DNA from: Streptomyces sp. NBC_00190
GTDB lineage: Bacteria > Actinomycetota > Actinomycetes > Streptomycetales > Streptomycetaceae
Direction: 5' to 3'
Length of the DNA: 64,000 nt
NCBI RefSeq assembly: GCF_036203305.1
Contig: NZ_CP108131.1
Coordinates: forward strand, 4,836,001-4,900,000
Shown: positions 52,236 through 61,380 of the stretch, piece after piece
Layout: each line of letters opens with the position of its first letter
Numbering within the stretch: the first letter of the stretch is position 1
Position numbers and translations under genes: made by a program
The notes under the pieces: model-generated
Databases searched by the model: none
What the model saw: only the letters and a program-made list of their open reading frames with translations
Told to the model about the DNA's origin: nothing

Positions 52236-53816
52236 ATGGCACGCACCGAGAGCGGCATCCCGATCGAACCCGTCTACGGCCCCGGCGATCTGACGGGGCG
52301 GGACCCGGAGACCGAACTGGGCGTTCCGGGTGATTTCCCCTACACCAGGGGGATTTATCCGACGATGTACACCGGCCGGCCGTGGACGATGCGGCAGTAC
52401 GCCGGATTCGGCACGGCGGCCGAGTCCAACGCGCGCTACCGGCAGCTCATCGCGGGCGGCGGGACCGGCCTGTCCGTCGCCTTCGACCTGCCGACCCAGA
52501 TGGGTCACGACTCCGACGCCCCTCTCGCGCACGGCGAGGTCGGCAAGGTCGGGGTCGCGGTCGACTCGCTCGACGACATGCGGACCCTGTTCGACGGGAT
52601 CCCCCTCGACCGGGTCTCCACCTCCATGACCATCAACGCGCCCGCCGCGCTGCTCCTGCTGCTCTACCAGCTGGTCGCCGAGGAGCAGGGGATCGAGGGC
52701 GCGCAGCTGACCGGGACGGTGCAGAACGACGTCCTGAAGGAGTACATCGCCCGCGGGACGTACATCTTCCCGCCCGAGCCCTCGCTCCGGCTCACGGCCG
52801 ACACCTTCCGCTACTGCCGGGCCGAGATCCCGAAGTGGAACACCATCTCCATCTCCGGCTACCACATGGCCGAAGCGGGGGCCTCGCCCGCGCAGGAGGT
52901 GGCCTTCACCCTCGCCGACGGCATCGCGTACGTCCGTACGGCCCTGGCGGCCGGGATGGCGGTCGACGAGTTCGCGCCCAGGCTCTCCTTCTTCTTCGTC
53001 GCCCGCACCACCCTGCTGGAGGAGGTCGCGAAGTTCCGCGCCGCCCGGCGGATCTGGGCCCGCGTCATGCGCGAGGAGTTCGGGGCCCGGGACCCGAAGT
53101 CGCTGATGCTGCGTTTCCACACCCAGACGGCGGGGGTCCAGCTGACGGCACAGCAGCCCGAGCTGAACCTCGTACGGGTGGCCGTGCAGGCACTGGCGGC
53201 CGTACTGGGCGGCACGCAGTCGCTGCACACCAACTCCTTCGACGAGGCCATCGCGCTGCCCACGGAGAAGTCCGCCCGCCTCGCGCTGCGCACCCAGCAG
53301 GTCCTCGCGTACGAGACGGACGTGCCGCAGACGGCGGACCCCTTCGCCGGCTCGTACGCGGTGGAGCGGATGACGGACGACCTGGAAGCGGCCGCGCTCG
53401 ACCTGATGCGGCGGGTCGAGGCGCAGGGCGGCGCGGTGGCCGCGATCGAGGCCGGCTTTCAGAAGGGCGAGATCGAGCGGAACGCCTACCGCATCGCGCA
53501 GGAGACCGAGAGCGGGGAGCGGGTGGTGGTCGGTGTGAACCGTTTCGCGCTGGAGCGGGAGGAGCCGTACGAGCCGCTGCGCGTGGACCCCGAGATCGAG
53601 GCGCGACAGTGCGCGGCGCTGGCCCGGCTGCGGGCGGAGCGGGACGGGGCGGCGGTGTCGGCGGCGCTCGCGGCGGTTCGGGAGGCGGCCGGGGGGACGG
53701 AGAACGTGCTGTACCCGATGAAGGAGGCGCTGCGGGCCCGGGCCACGGTGGGGGAGGTGTGCGGGGCGCTGCGGGAGGTGTGGGGCGCGTACGAACCGGC
53801 GGATTCCAACTGGTGA
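52236..53816 (+). CDS. Methylmalonyl-CoA mutase family protein, large-subunit type without B12 domain
   Basis: 526 residues forming the (beta/alpha)8 substrate domain only: [59 protein letters not shown] and [20 protein letters not shown]. The B12-binding DxHxxG domain is missing, so a separate small subunit is required; none is in this window. The Tyr in QYAGFG and the Arg in PEPSLR resemble methylmalonyl- rather than isobutyryl-CoA mutases, which is suggestive only. ATG 52236 with GGAGG at 52221. Confidence 0.88.
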   Translation: MARTESGIPIEPVYGPGDLTGRDPETELGVPGDFPYTRGIYPTMYTGRPWTMRQYAGFGTAAESNARYRQLIAGGGTGLSVAFDLPTQMGHDSDAPLAHGEVGKVGVAVDSLDDMRTLFDGIPLDRVSTSMTINAPAALLLLLYQLVAEEQGIEGAQLTGTVQNDVLKEYIARGTYIFPPEPSLRLTADTFRYCRAEIPKWNTISISGYHMAEAGASPAQEVAFTLADGIAYVRTALAAGMAVDEFAPRLSFFFVARTTLLEEVAKFRAARRIWARVMREEFGARDPKSLMLRFHTQTAGVQLTAQQPELNLVRVAVQALAAVLGGTQSLHTNSFDEAIALPTEKSARLALRTQQVLAYETDVPQTADPFAGSYAVERMTDDLEAAALDLMRRVEAQGGAVAAIEAGFQKGEIERNAYRIAQETESGERVVVGVNRFALEREEPYEPLRVDPEIEARQCAALARLRAERDGAAVSAALAAVREAAGGTENVLYPMKEALRARATVGEVCGALREVWGAYEPADSNW

Positions 53817-53860
53817 AATCGATGACGCGACAGGTGTAACCCTATGGGACACTCCTGCCC

Positions 53861-54511
53861 ATGCTGGGTGTGACAGATCTTCCGACTTATCTCGCCGGCC
53901 TGGTACTGATCATTCTGCTGCCGGGGCCGAACTCGCTCTACGTGCTGTCCGTCGCCGCTCGCCGCGGGGTGCGTACCGGGTACAAGGCCGCCGCGGGGGT
54001 GTTCACCGGCGACGCCGTGCTGATGCTGCTGACCGCCGTGGGCGCCGGGGCACTGCTCAAGGCGAGCCCGCTGGTCTTCACGGTGGTCAAGTTCCTCGGC
54101 GCCGGGTACCTGGCGTGGCTGGCCGTGGGCATGATGCGGGGCGCCTGGGCGCTGTGGCGCACGCGCCAGGCGCGGGCCGAGGAGGAGGCCGGCGCCCCCG
54201 CCGACCCGGGCGAGACCGAGCGGCCCTACCGGCGGGCGCTGCTGATCAGCCTCTTCAACCCGAAGGCCATCCTCTTCCTGATGTCCTTCTTCGTGCAGTT
54301 CGTGGATCCGTCCTACGCCCACCCGGCCCTGTCGTTCCTGGTCCTGGGCGGACTGCTGCAGACGGGCAGCTTCCTGTACCTGACGCTGCTGATATTCGGC
54401 GGCACCCGCCTCTCGGCGGCCTTCCGCCGCCGCAAGAGGCTGTCGGTCGGGGCCACCTCGGCCGCGGGCGTGCTCTTCCTGGGCTTCGCCGCCAAACTCG
54501 CCGTCAGCTGA
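53861..54511 (+). CDS. LysE/RhtB-family exporter (LeuE-like)
   Basis: 216 residues with six transmembrane helices. LILLPGPNSLYVLSVAARRGVRTGYKAAAGV near the N-terminus is the classic LysE/RhtB signature, and FNPKAILFLMSFFVQFVDP follows in the second half. Family members export amino acids or homoserine lactones; the substrate here is unknown. ATG at 53861. Confidence 0.92.
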   Translation: MLGVTDLPTYLAGLVLIILLPGPNSLYVLSVAARRGVRTGYKAAAGVFTGDAVLMLLTAVGAGALLKASPLVFTVVKFLGAGYLAWLAVGMMRGAWALWRTRQARAEEEAGAPADPGETERPYRRALLISLFNPKAILFLMSFFVQFVDPSYAHPALSFLVLGGLLQTGSFLYLTLLIFGGTRLSAAFRRRKRLSVGATSAAGVLFLGFAAKLAVS

Positions 54512-54548
54512 GGCCGTCACCGCAGGCCCGTCACCGCAGGCCCGTCAG
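54512..54548. repeat. Short tandem repeat after the LysE gene
   Basis: GGCCGTCACCGCA, GGCCCGTCACCGCA and GGCCCGTCAGCCGA follow one another directly, reaching the stop of the next minus-strand gene. Confidence 0.6.
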
Positions 54549-55879
54549 CCGAGGACGCGGCGCAGCCTCCGCGCCACCCGCCGCACCGCCCGGCTCCGCG
54601 GCAGGAACGACAGCTGGGCGGGGATGCCGCCCGGCAGGCCGAGCGCGGACAGCCGGCGGCGGGTGAAGTAGCGCCAGGTGCTGGTGGTCAGATGCCGGGC
54701 CAGGTAGGCCTCGGCCACCGGGCGGCGCGCCGCGAGGATCTGCGGCTGCATGGTGAACCCGACCGCGGTCAGCAGCCCGGCCGACTCCGCCCGGACCCGC
54801 TCGGGCGTCGGGGGAGTCCAGGAGCGCACCGCCTCCGCGTCCGCGAGGTCGGGGAGCAGCGCGTCCACCAGGACCAGCGGGACGCGGTTGCTGTTCGGGT
54901 ACGGGGCCAGACGGGCCAGTACGGCCTCCGTACCCGTCCGCGCCACCGGCAGCCCGTACAGCGTGGCCGCGGTCAGCAGACCGGTGGAGAAGCAGCCGGC
55001 CACCAGCGCCGGGCGCAGCCGCTGGTAGAGGGCCTCGGCCAGGACCGGGGTGTCGATCACGGTGAGGCGGGCGCCGAGCCGCTCGGCCTCCGCCTCCGCG
55101 CGGCGCGAGTAGGCGGCCGGGGCGCTGGGGTGCGGCTTGAAGACCAGCTCGGTGTGGCCCAGGGCGTGCGCGCCGCGGACCATCGAGACGTGCAGCTCCT
55201 CCTCCTGGTCCGGGGTCATGAGGTCGAGCGCCGAGAGGTACTGGCCCAGCAGCAGCGCGGGGGACTCCCCGATCCCGTCCAGGTCCGCGTCGTGCGAGGG
55301 CAGTTCCGCCAGGACCTTCAGGAACGGCTCCGAGGGCACCAGCTCGACCCGTACCCCGAACTCCGTCAGCAGCAGCGGCTCCAGCCCCGGCACCAGGTCC
55401 AGGTGGAGTACGCGCCGCACCCGCATCCCGAGCTGCGGGTCGAGGCGGAAACGCGTGGGCCCGTAACTCATCAGGCCGTCCGCGTAGACGTCGACCGCCG
55501 CGCCCGGGAAGAGCCGGCACAGGGTCTGCGCGGGCGGTACCTGGAGGGACTCCACGATCAGCTCGACGCGGTCCTCGCCCAGACCCCACAGGGCGCGCAG
55601 CTGCCGCTCCCACAGCGGGACGTCCTCCGCGCGCGGGGCCCAGGTGCTCGGGTGCTGCGGCTCGATGACGCGGTTCCAGTCGAGCACCTCGTCGAAGCGG
55701 GTGCGCAGGGCGGCGAAACCCGGCATGTCCGCGATGCCGGGGCTGACCTCGGCGGTGACGGAGTGGTTGCTGGTGAGCAGGATGCGGCGGTCGGCGGACG
55801 GGAAGGAGCCCGCGTCGATGCCGGCCGCGAGGGTGGCGGCCCCGTAGAGGGTGGAGGCCAGGAAGATCTGTGTGGGCAT
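54545..55879 (-). CDS. Polysialyltransferase-like glycosyltransferase (wall glycopolymer locus)
   Basis: 444 residues resembling the A-2,8-polysialyltransferase family. The N-terminus FLASTLYGAATLAAGIDAG is followed by a long GT-B-like body: VDVYADGLMSYGPTRFRL, ELVFKPHPSAPAAYSRRA (the HP motif of this family) and LVAGCFSTGLLTAATLYGLP (the SS/ST-type motif). It probably polymerises or transfers an acidic sugar of the nonulosonic type onto a wall polymer. Its start overlaps the stop of the upstream glycosyltransferase gene (ATGA). Confidence 0.85.
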   Translation of the reverse strand: MPTQIFLASTLYGAATLAAGIDAGSFPSADRRILLTSNHSVTAEVSPGIADMPGFAALRTRFDEVLDWNRVIEPQHPSTWAPRAEDVPLWERQLRALWGLGEDRVELIVESLQVPPAQTLCRLFPGAAVDVYADGLMSYGPTRFRLDPQLGMRVRRVLHLDLVPGLEPLLLTEFGVRVELVPSEPFLKVLAELPSHDADLDGIGESPALLLGQYLSALDLMTPDQEEELHVSMVRGAHALGHTELVFKPHPSAPAAYSRRAEAEAERLGARLTVIDTPVLAEALYQRLRPALVAGCFSTGLLTAATLYGLPVARTGTEAVLARLAPYPNSNRVPLVLVDALLPDLADAEAVRSWTPPTPERVRAESAGLLTAVGFTMQPQILAARRPVAEAYLARHLTTSTWRYFTRRRLSALGLPGGIPAQLSFLPRSRAVRRVARRLRRVLG

Positions 55880-56895
55880 CAGGCGGCCGCTCCCGACGTG
55901 CTGCGGCGGCGGCCGCGCACGCGGCGCAGCAGGGTGGAGCGTTCCGTGTCCATCGAGTCCAGGACGTGGTCGAGTACGTCCTGGGGCATGCGCCCGAGCG
56001 CCGCCGTGCTCATCGATCGGAGTTTTCTGGCCACGGCCGGTTCGTACCTCTCGACGGCACCGAAATGGTGCGCGATGATCGCGCAATATGTTCGGACGGC
56101 TTTCGGAAGAAGGAGATCGGATTCCCGGTCCGCAAGGACGTCCGAGATCACTTGATCGAATGCGCGGATGAAATCGAGCTGCCGTTCGTCACCGATTTGC
56201 GTCAACGAGGTGGCGACCCCGCGGCGGTAGAAGATTCCGGGCAGTCCGACCGCGGCGAAGGACCGGGCCTCCCGGTGCAGCCGCCAGATCCACGGCCGGT
56301 CCTCCGCCGTCCGCAGCCCGTCGGTGAAGTGCAGCACCCCGCGGTCCAGCAGCCGCCGGTGGTACATGCCGGCCCAGGCGTACGGGTAGTCCACCGAAGT
56401 GGCCCGGTCGGCCGGCAGGATCGCGGTGCGCGGATCGGCGACGACCGACTGCGGCCCGTACGGAACCCGCTGCACGCTGCGGGACCTGCCCGTGCACTTC
56501 ACATGGTCGGTACGGACGAAATCGCAGTTCAGGGCCTCGATGGCGGCCAGGGTCCGGGCCAGGTGGCCGGGGGCCAGCCAGTCGTCCCCGTCCAGGAAGG
56601 CCACGTATTCGCCGCGGGCCGCGTCCAGGCCGGTGTTCCGGGCGGTGGCCAGGCCGCCGTTCTGCCCGTGTCTGAGGTGCACCGCCCCGGGCAGCTCGCG
56701 CGCGGCCCGCTCCAGCAGGCCGGGGGTCCCGTCCGTCGAGCAGTCGTCGACGAGCAGGAACTCGAAATCGTCCCGGGCATTGAGTTCGAGACTCTTCAGG
56801 GCATCCGGTGCATATGTCTGCACGTTGTAGAACGGCACGACAACAGAGAGCTTGGGCACCTGCGAGACATTAGGGCGCCGTTCGGCATTAACCAT
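55879..56895 (-). CDS. Glycosyltransferase family 2
   Basis: 338 residues. GT-A signature: LSVVVPFYNVQTYAPDALKS, FEFLLVDDCSTDGTPGLLER, LATARNTGLDAARGEYVAFL and the metal-binding DGDDWL, then RTAEDRPWIWRLH with the catalytic acid. It adds a sugar from a nucleotide donor. The ATG at 56895 gives a short leader; starts upstream would run into the divergent promoter region. It forms a two-gene operon with the polysialyltransferase-like gene. The last third has slightly lower GC. Confidence 0.9.
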   Translation of the reverse strand: MVNAERRPNVSQVPKLSVVVPFYNVQTYAPDALKSLELNARDDFEFLLVDDCSTDGTPGLLERAARELPGAVHLRHGQNGGLATARNTGLDAARGEYVAFLDGDDWLAPGHLARTLAAIEALNCDFVRTDHVKCTGRSRSVQRVPYGPQSVVADPRTAILPADRATSVDYPYAWAGMYHRRLLDRGVLHFTDGLRTAEDRPWIWRLHREARSFAAVGLPGIFYRRGVATSLTQIGDERQLDFIRAFDQVISDVLADRESDLLLPKAVRTYCAIIAHHFGAVERYEPAVARKLRSMSTAALGRMPQDVLDHVLDSMDTERSTLLRRVRGRRRSTSGAAA

Positions 56896-57035
56896 GGCCC
56901 GGATGCGGATTCCACATGAACGAAGCGGGGCGGACGCGTTAACCCGGGCTCTTTCGCATTCAGTCGACGCGTTGTTAACCCGCTGTTGTGCGTTCGTTGG
57001 GCCGATCACCGAAATTGCGGAATAGCTTCTGCCGC
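56896..57035. promoter_or_regulatory. Divergent promoter region of the wall-polymer locus
   Basis: GTTAACCCG occurs at 56938-56946 and again at 56974-56982. Each is preceded by a GACGCG stretch (GGACGCGTTAACCCG and CGACGCGTTGTTAACCCG). This 36-bp spaced pair lies between the two divergent operons and is a good operator candidate; no known consensus was recognised. Confidence 0.45.
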
Positions 57036-58337
57036 GTGCCAGAACGCAAACGCGTCGCCGTACTCGCCGATTCCGACACGCGATGGAAATGGGGCGCGCT
57101 CACCGCCCGCCGTCTCGTGCCCGACCACCAACTCGCCGGATACCTGCTGCGCGGCCGAGCCACACCCACCGCGCGCCAGCTCGGCGAAGTGGGGGTCCAG
57201 GGTGACCGGCCGGCCGAGGTGACCTGCGCCGAATTCCTCGCCGAGATCGGGCGGGAGCAGTACGACGTGGTCGTCCTCGCCCTCGTCGGCGGGGCCGTCC
57301 AGGCAGTCCTGCACGGGGCCCGCGCCCTGTGGCCCGAACCGGCGGCCCGCCCCGTCCTCGTCACCGGCTACGTCGGCGTCGTGTACGAGAAGCTCGCCGA
57401 CGGGCTGCTGCTGCGGCACGGCGCCGACCTCGTCCTCGCCAACTCCCGGCACGACGCCGAGCGGTTCCGCGCCGTGTACGAAGGCGTTGGCGCGGACACC
57501 GGCGCCGTCACCGAGACCGCGCTGCCCTTCCTCGGCGGGGCCCCGTACGAGCCCGCCGGGAGCCGGACCCACACGGTGGTCTTCGCCGTCCAGCCCTCCG
57601 TACCCGAGAGCCGCGCCGACCGCGCGTACCTGCTGGAACGGGCCGCCGGGCACGCGCGGCTGCACCCGGAGCGCGAGGTGCTGATCAAACTGCGCAGCAG
57701 GCCGGGGGAGCACACCACGCACCTGGAGGAGCAGCCGTACCAGCGGCTCGCCGCCAAGCTCCCCGGCGGACTCCCGCCCAACTGCCGACTGGTGTACGGG
57801 AACATGGGCGAGGTCCTGGACGGTACCGACCTGCTCGTCACCGTCTCCTCCACCGCCGCCCTGGAGTCCCTGAACCGGTCCATCCCGACGGCCGTCCTCA
57901 CCGACCTCGGCATCCGCGAATCCCTCGGCAACCACCACTTCCTGGGCTCCGGCTGCCTGGCCTCCTGGGACCAGCTCGACGCCGGTCTGCTGCCGCAAGG
58001 GGACCCCGAGTGGCTCGCGGCCCAGGGCGTCGCCGGAAGCGGGGACCCCTACGCCGCCGCCCGCGCGAAAGCCGACGGCCTGCTGGCCGAAGCCGAGCTC
58101 CCGCCCGTCGCCCCGTACTACACGCTCACCACCGCCCCCCGGTACCTGCCCGGGATCCTCGCGCGCCAGCACCTCGCGCCCGACGGCACCGCGCTGCCCG
58201 GCGCGGTGCGGCAGACGGCCGGGCAGTCCCGGCTGCGCCGCCGGCTCCGCGCCCACCTGCGCGAGGCCGCCCGCGGGGCCTACCGGCACGGCGTGCAGCG
58301 CGTGGCCCCCGTGATCCGCCGGATGGGAGAGCTGTGA
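57036..58337 (+). CDS. DUF6716-type putative glycosyltransferase
   Basis: 433 residues. N-terminal Rossmann-like KRVAVLADSDTRWKWGALTA and a GT-B-like C-terminal half (VLIKLRSRPGEHTTHLEEQ, VTVSSTAALESLNRSIPTAVL) similar to the DUF6716 family that is always found beside nonulosonic-acid genes in Streptomyces. Probably a glycosyltransferase for the same polymer. The GTG at 57036 (VPERKRVAVLADSD) was preferred over 56988. The stop overlaps the next gene (GTGA). Confidence 0.82.
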   Translation: MPERKRVAVLADSDTRWKWGALTARRLVPDHQLAGYLLRGRATPTARQLGEVGVQGDRPAEVTCAEFLAEIGREQYDVVVLALVGGAVQAVLHGARALWPEPAARPVLVTGYVGVVYEKLADGLLLRHGADLVLANSRHDAERFRAVYEGVGADTGAVTETALPFLGGAPYEPAGSRTHTVVFAVQPSVPESRADRAYLLERAAGHARLHPEREVLIKLRSRPGEHTTHLEEQPYQRLAAKLPGGLPPNCRLVYGNMGEVLDGTDLLVTVSSTAALESLNRSIPTAVLTDLGIRESLGNHHFLGSGCLASWDQLDAGLLPQGDPEWLAAQGVAGSGDPYAAARAKADGLLAEAELPPVAPYYTLTTAPRYLPGILARQHLAPDGTALPGAVRQTAGQSRLRRRLRAHLREAARGAYRHGVQRVAPVIRRMGEL

Positions 58338-60028
58338 GCCCCCGCGTCCTGGCCGTCATCCCCGCGCGCGGCGGCTCCAAGGGAGTGCCCGGCAAGAACC
58401 TCGCCGAGGTCGCCGGCATCCCGCTGGTCGCCCGCGCCGTCCAGGCCTGCCTCGCCGCGCCGACCGTCACCGACGTGGTGGTCTCCACCGACTCCACGCA
58501 GATCGCCGCCGTCGCCCGGGCCGCGGGCGCCGACGTGATCGCCCGCCCCACCGCGATCTCCGGCGACACCGCGAGCAGCGAGGCAGCCCTGCTGCACTCC
58601 CTCACCACCTTCGAGGAGCTGCACTCCCTCACCGTGGACGTGGTCCTCCTCGTCCAGTGCACCAGCCCCTTCCTGGCCGCCTCCGACGTCGAGTCCGTCG
58701 CCGCGGCCGTCGCCTCCGGCGCCGCCGACTCCGCCCTGACCGTGGCCCCCTTCCACGGCTTCCTCTGGCGGGAGGACCCCGACGGAGCCGGGACCGGCGT
58801 CAACCACGAGACGACGTACCGCCCCCGGCGCCAGGACCGCCCCCAGGACCTGCTGGAGACCGGCGCCGCCTACGCCATGGACGCCCCCGGCTTCCGTACC
58901 GCCCGCCACCGCTTCTTCGGGCGCATCCTGCCCGTCGCCACCGACCCCGCACGGGTCCTGGAGATCGACGACCCGCACGACCTGGAGCGCGCCCGCCTCC
59001 TCGCCCCACTGCTCGACGTACGACCCGACCCGCAGCCCACGCCCCGTGACCCGGAAACACCCCGTGACCCGGCAGCACCCCGCACTCCCGCACCCCCGCA
59101 CCGAAGGACGTCACCTGCCATGACCGCCTCCCCCAACACCCGCCTGCGCACCTTCGGATCGCGCACCGCGGGCCCCGGCCGGCCCGTCTACGTGGTCGGC
59201 GAGATCGGCATCAACCACAACGGCGACCTCGGCAACGCCTTCGCCCTGATCGACGCCGCCGCCGAAGCCGGCTGCGACGCGGTCAAGTTCCAGAAGCGCA
59301 CCCCGGAGATCTGCACCCCGCGCGACCAGTGGGACATCGAGCGCGACACCCCCTGGGGCCGGATGACCTACATCGACTACCGCCACAAGGTCGAGTTCGG
59401 CGAGAGCGAGTACCGCGCCATCGACGAGCACTGCGCCAAGCGCGGCATCGACTGGTTCGCCTCCCCGTGGGACACCGAGGCCGTCGCCTTCCTGGAGAAG
59501 TTCGACCTCCCCGCCCACAAGGTCGCCTCCGCCTCGCTCACCGACGACGAGCTGCTGCGTGCCCTGCGCACCACCGGCCGCACCGTCGTCCTGTCCACGG
59601 GCATGTCCACCCCGAAGCAGATCCGCCACGCGGTGGAGGTGCTCGGCAGCGACAACATCCTTCTCTGCCACGCCACTTCGACGTACCCGGCCAAGGCCGA
59701 GGAGCTCAACCTGCGGGTGATCAACACCCTCCAGGAGGAGTACCCCAACGTCCCGATCGGCTACTCCGGCCACGAGACGGGCCTGCAGACCACCCTCGCC
59801 GCCGTCGCCCTCGGCGCCGCCTTCGTCGAGCGCCACATCACCCTCGACCGCGCGATGTGGGGCTCCGACCAGGCCGCCTCCGTCGAGCCCGGCGGCCTCG
59901 CCCGCCTCGTCCGCGACATCCGCACCATCGAGACCGCCCTCGGCGACGGCGTCAAGCGCGTCTACGAGTCCGAGCTCGGCCCCATGAAGAAGCTCCGCCG
60001 CGTCCAGGGCGAGCTCGCCGCCGTCTGA
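58334..60028 (+). CDS. Fused CMP-nonulosonate synthetase / N-acetylneuraminate synthase-like protein (NeuA-NeuB)
   Basis: One uninterrupted frame of 564 residues. Residues 1-230 are an acylneuraminate cytidylyltransferase (VIPARGGSKGVPGKNL, STDSTQIAAVAR, VLLVQCTSPFL, RVLEIDDPHDL). Residues 231-262 are a Pro/Arg linker with a tandem PRDPxx repeat. Residues about 263-564 are a NeuB-type synthase (GEIGINHNGDLGNAFALIDA, AVKFQKRTPE, ASPWDTEAV, GYSGHETGLQT) lacking the usual C-terminal SAF domain. Together they would make a nonulosonic acid (Kdn or sialic-acid-like) and activate it with CTP. An RBS and ATG at 59120 could also yield the synthase alone. Confidence 0.85.
   Translation: MSPRVLAVIPARGGSKGVPGKNLAEVAGIPLVARAVQACLAAPTVTDVVVSTDSTQIAAVARAAGADVIARPTAISGDTASSEAALLHSLTTFEELHSLTVDVVLLVQCTSPFLAASDVESVAAAVASGAADSALTVAPFHGFLWREDPDGAGTGVNHETTYRPRRQDRPQDLLETGAAYAMDAPGFRTARHRFFGRILPVATDPARVLEIDDPHDLERARLLAPLLDVRPDPQPTPRDPETPRDPAAPRTPAPPHRRTSPAMTASPNTRLRTFGSRTAGPGRPVYVVGEIGINHNGDLGNAFALIDAAAEAGCDAVKFQKRTPEICTPRDQWDIERDTPWGRMTYIDYRHKVEFGESEYRAIDEHCAKRGIDWFASPWDTEAVAFLEKFDLPAHKVASASLTDDELLRALRTTGRTVVLSTGMSTPKQIRHAVEVLGSDNILLCHATSTYPAKAEELNLRVINTLQEEYPNVPIGYSGHETGLQTTLAAVALGAAFVERHITLDRAMWGSDQAASVEPGGLARLVRDIRTIETALGDGVKRVYESELGPMKKLRRVQGELAAV
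59042..59077. repeat. Tandem 18-bp repeat in the NeuA-NeuB linker
   Basis: Two units, 59042-59059 and 59060-59077, share CCCCGTGACCCGG and differ at two positions. In frame they encode PRDPET and PRDPAA; in another frame CCGTGA contains a stop, so a small indel here could have opened the fusion. Confidence 0.8.
59103..59122 (+). promoter_or_regulatory. Possible internal ribosome-binding site and start of the synthase part
   Basis: GAAGGACG (59103-59110) lies 11 bp before an in-frame ATG at 59120 (MTASPNTRLRTFG), which is a natural NeuB-type N-terminus. A 302-residue synthase could be made separately from the fused product. Confidence 0.55.
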
Positions 60029-60082
60029 CCCGGCCCGCGGTCCGGCGCGTACGAGATCCCGTCCCCTGCCGAGGAGTACGTG

Positions 60083-61243
60083 ATGCCCACTTCAGCCACC
60101 ACCCTGGCTTTCGTCGAGAGCCCGGTCCAGCTCCTGAACGTGCTGGAGTGGGCGTACGCGCACGGCCGCGCACCCCGCGGCCCGCTGCTGGACGGGGTCC
60201 CGCGCCAGCCGGCCGGGGGCTCGGAGCGCCCGGCCGGGGCCGCCGCCGCACCCGCCCTGCGGATCGTCGTCCTGCCGCCCACCGACCCGATGTCCCGCGG
60301 CCAGCTGCGCCGGATGGCGGCGCTCGCCCGGGACGAAGGCCACGAGGTCCGCTGGCAGGAGGCCCGCGGGGGCCGGCTCGCACCCCTGAAGGCGCTCGCC
60401 GCGCTGTCCCGCGACGTACGCGCGGCGCGCACGGTCGTCGTCGGAGACCCCTTCTCCCGCTACGTGCAGCTGCTGCTGACCCTCGTGCGGGCCGAGGAGC
60501 TCGTCGTGGTCGACGACGGCACCGCCACCATGGAATTCATCGCCCAGACGGCCCGCGGCGAACGGCTCGTCCGCTGGCACCGGGTCGGCGGCGGAGGACT
60601 GCCCGGCCGGGTGCGCGAGCTCGCGTACGCGCCGGTCTCGGCGACCGCCCGGCGCCGCTTCAAACCGGGCAAGGCCACCGGCACGGGCGCAGCCCGGCGC
60701 GTCGAGGTGTTCAGCTCGATGCCCGTGACCGCCCACGGCGCGATGACGCTCCGGGTCAACGACTTCGCCTGGACCCGCGCCCGCTTCGGCCCGCCGCGCC
60801 TGACCAAGGGCACCGACCTGGTCGGCACCTCCCTCGTGGAGACCGGAGTGGTCGACCCGGCGTGCTACCTCGACGCCGTGCGCGCCCTGACCCGGGAGCA
60901 CGGCGCCACCCGGTACTTCGCGCACCGCCGGGAGTCCCCGGAGAAGCTGCGCGCGCTGAGCGAGGCGACCGGGCTGGAGATCGTCCGCCCGGACCTGCCG
61001 CTGGAGCTGATCGCCCGGCGCGGCCCGGTCGGCCGGACGATCGTCAGCTTTCCGTCCACAGTCGTCCACACCCTGCCGTACGCACTGACCGGTACGGGCG
61101 TCACGGTCGCCGTATGCGATATCGACCCCGCCTGGCTGACCGGGTCCGCGTCGCCGCGCGCCCGCGGGTTCCTCGCCGGGGTCACCGACACCGCCCGTGA
61201 TGTGCGCAGACTGCCCGCTCAGGCGGCTCCGGCGGCCGGGTGA
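60083..61243 (+). CDS. Second polysialyltransferase-family protein
   Basis: 386 residues. N-terminal TLAFVESPVQLLNVLEWAYA is typical of this family; later VVVGDPFSRYVQLLLTLVRA, VVVDDGTATMEFIAQTA and FPSTVVHTLPYALTGTG. Its low similarity to the 54545-55879 product is limited to the overall fold. It probably transfers or polymerises the nonulosonic acid made by the preceding gene (54 bp upstream). The ATG at 60083 has GAGGAG 6 bp upstream; the GTG at 60080 is too close. Confidence 0.85.
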   Translation: MPTSATTLAFVESPVQLLNVLEWAYAHGRAPRGPLLDGVPRQPAGGSERPAGAAAAPALRIVVLPPTDPMSRGQLRRMAALARDEGHEVRWQEARGGRLAPLKALAALSRDVRAARTVVVGDPFSRYVQLLLTLVRAEELVVVDDGTATMEFIAQTARGERLVRWHRVGGGGLPGRVRELAYAPVSATARRRFKPGKATGTGAARRVEVFSSMPVTAHGAMTLRVNDFAWTRARFGPPRLTKGTDLVGTSLVETGVVDPACYLDAVRALTREHGATRYFAHRRESPEKLRALSEATGLEIVRPDLPLELIARRGPVGRTIVSFPSTVVHTLPYALTGTGVTVAVCDIDPAWLTGSASPRARGFLAGVTDTARDVRRLPAQAAPAAG

Positions 61244-61380
61244 GCGCGCGAGTTTACCCCCGGGCGCATCCGGTCATGCGTCCAGAGGCCGGGTTTCTTT
61301 CCCCTAACGGCATGAACTTTTCGTGATCCCCGGCCAGTTGACCCATGGGTGCGCCTACCCTTCAACAGGTGACCCAGTTG

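Noticed and set aside
54692..56155. 487-codon plus-strand frame
   Set aside because: Antisense shadow of the polysialyltransferase-like and GT2 genes, both of which have clear motifs.
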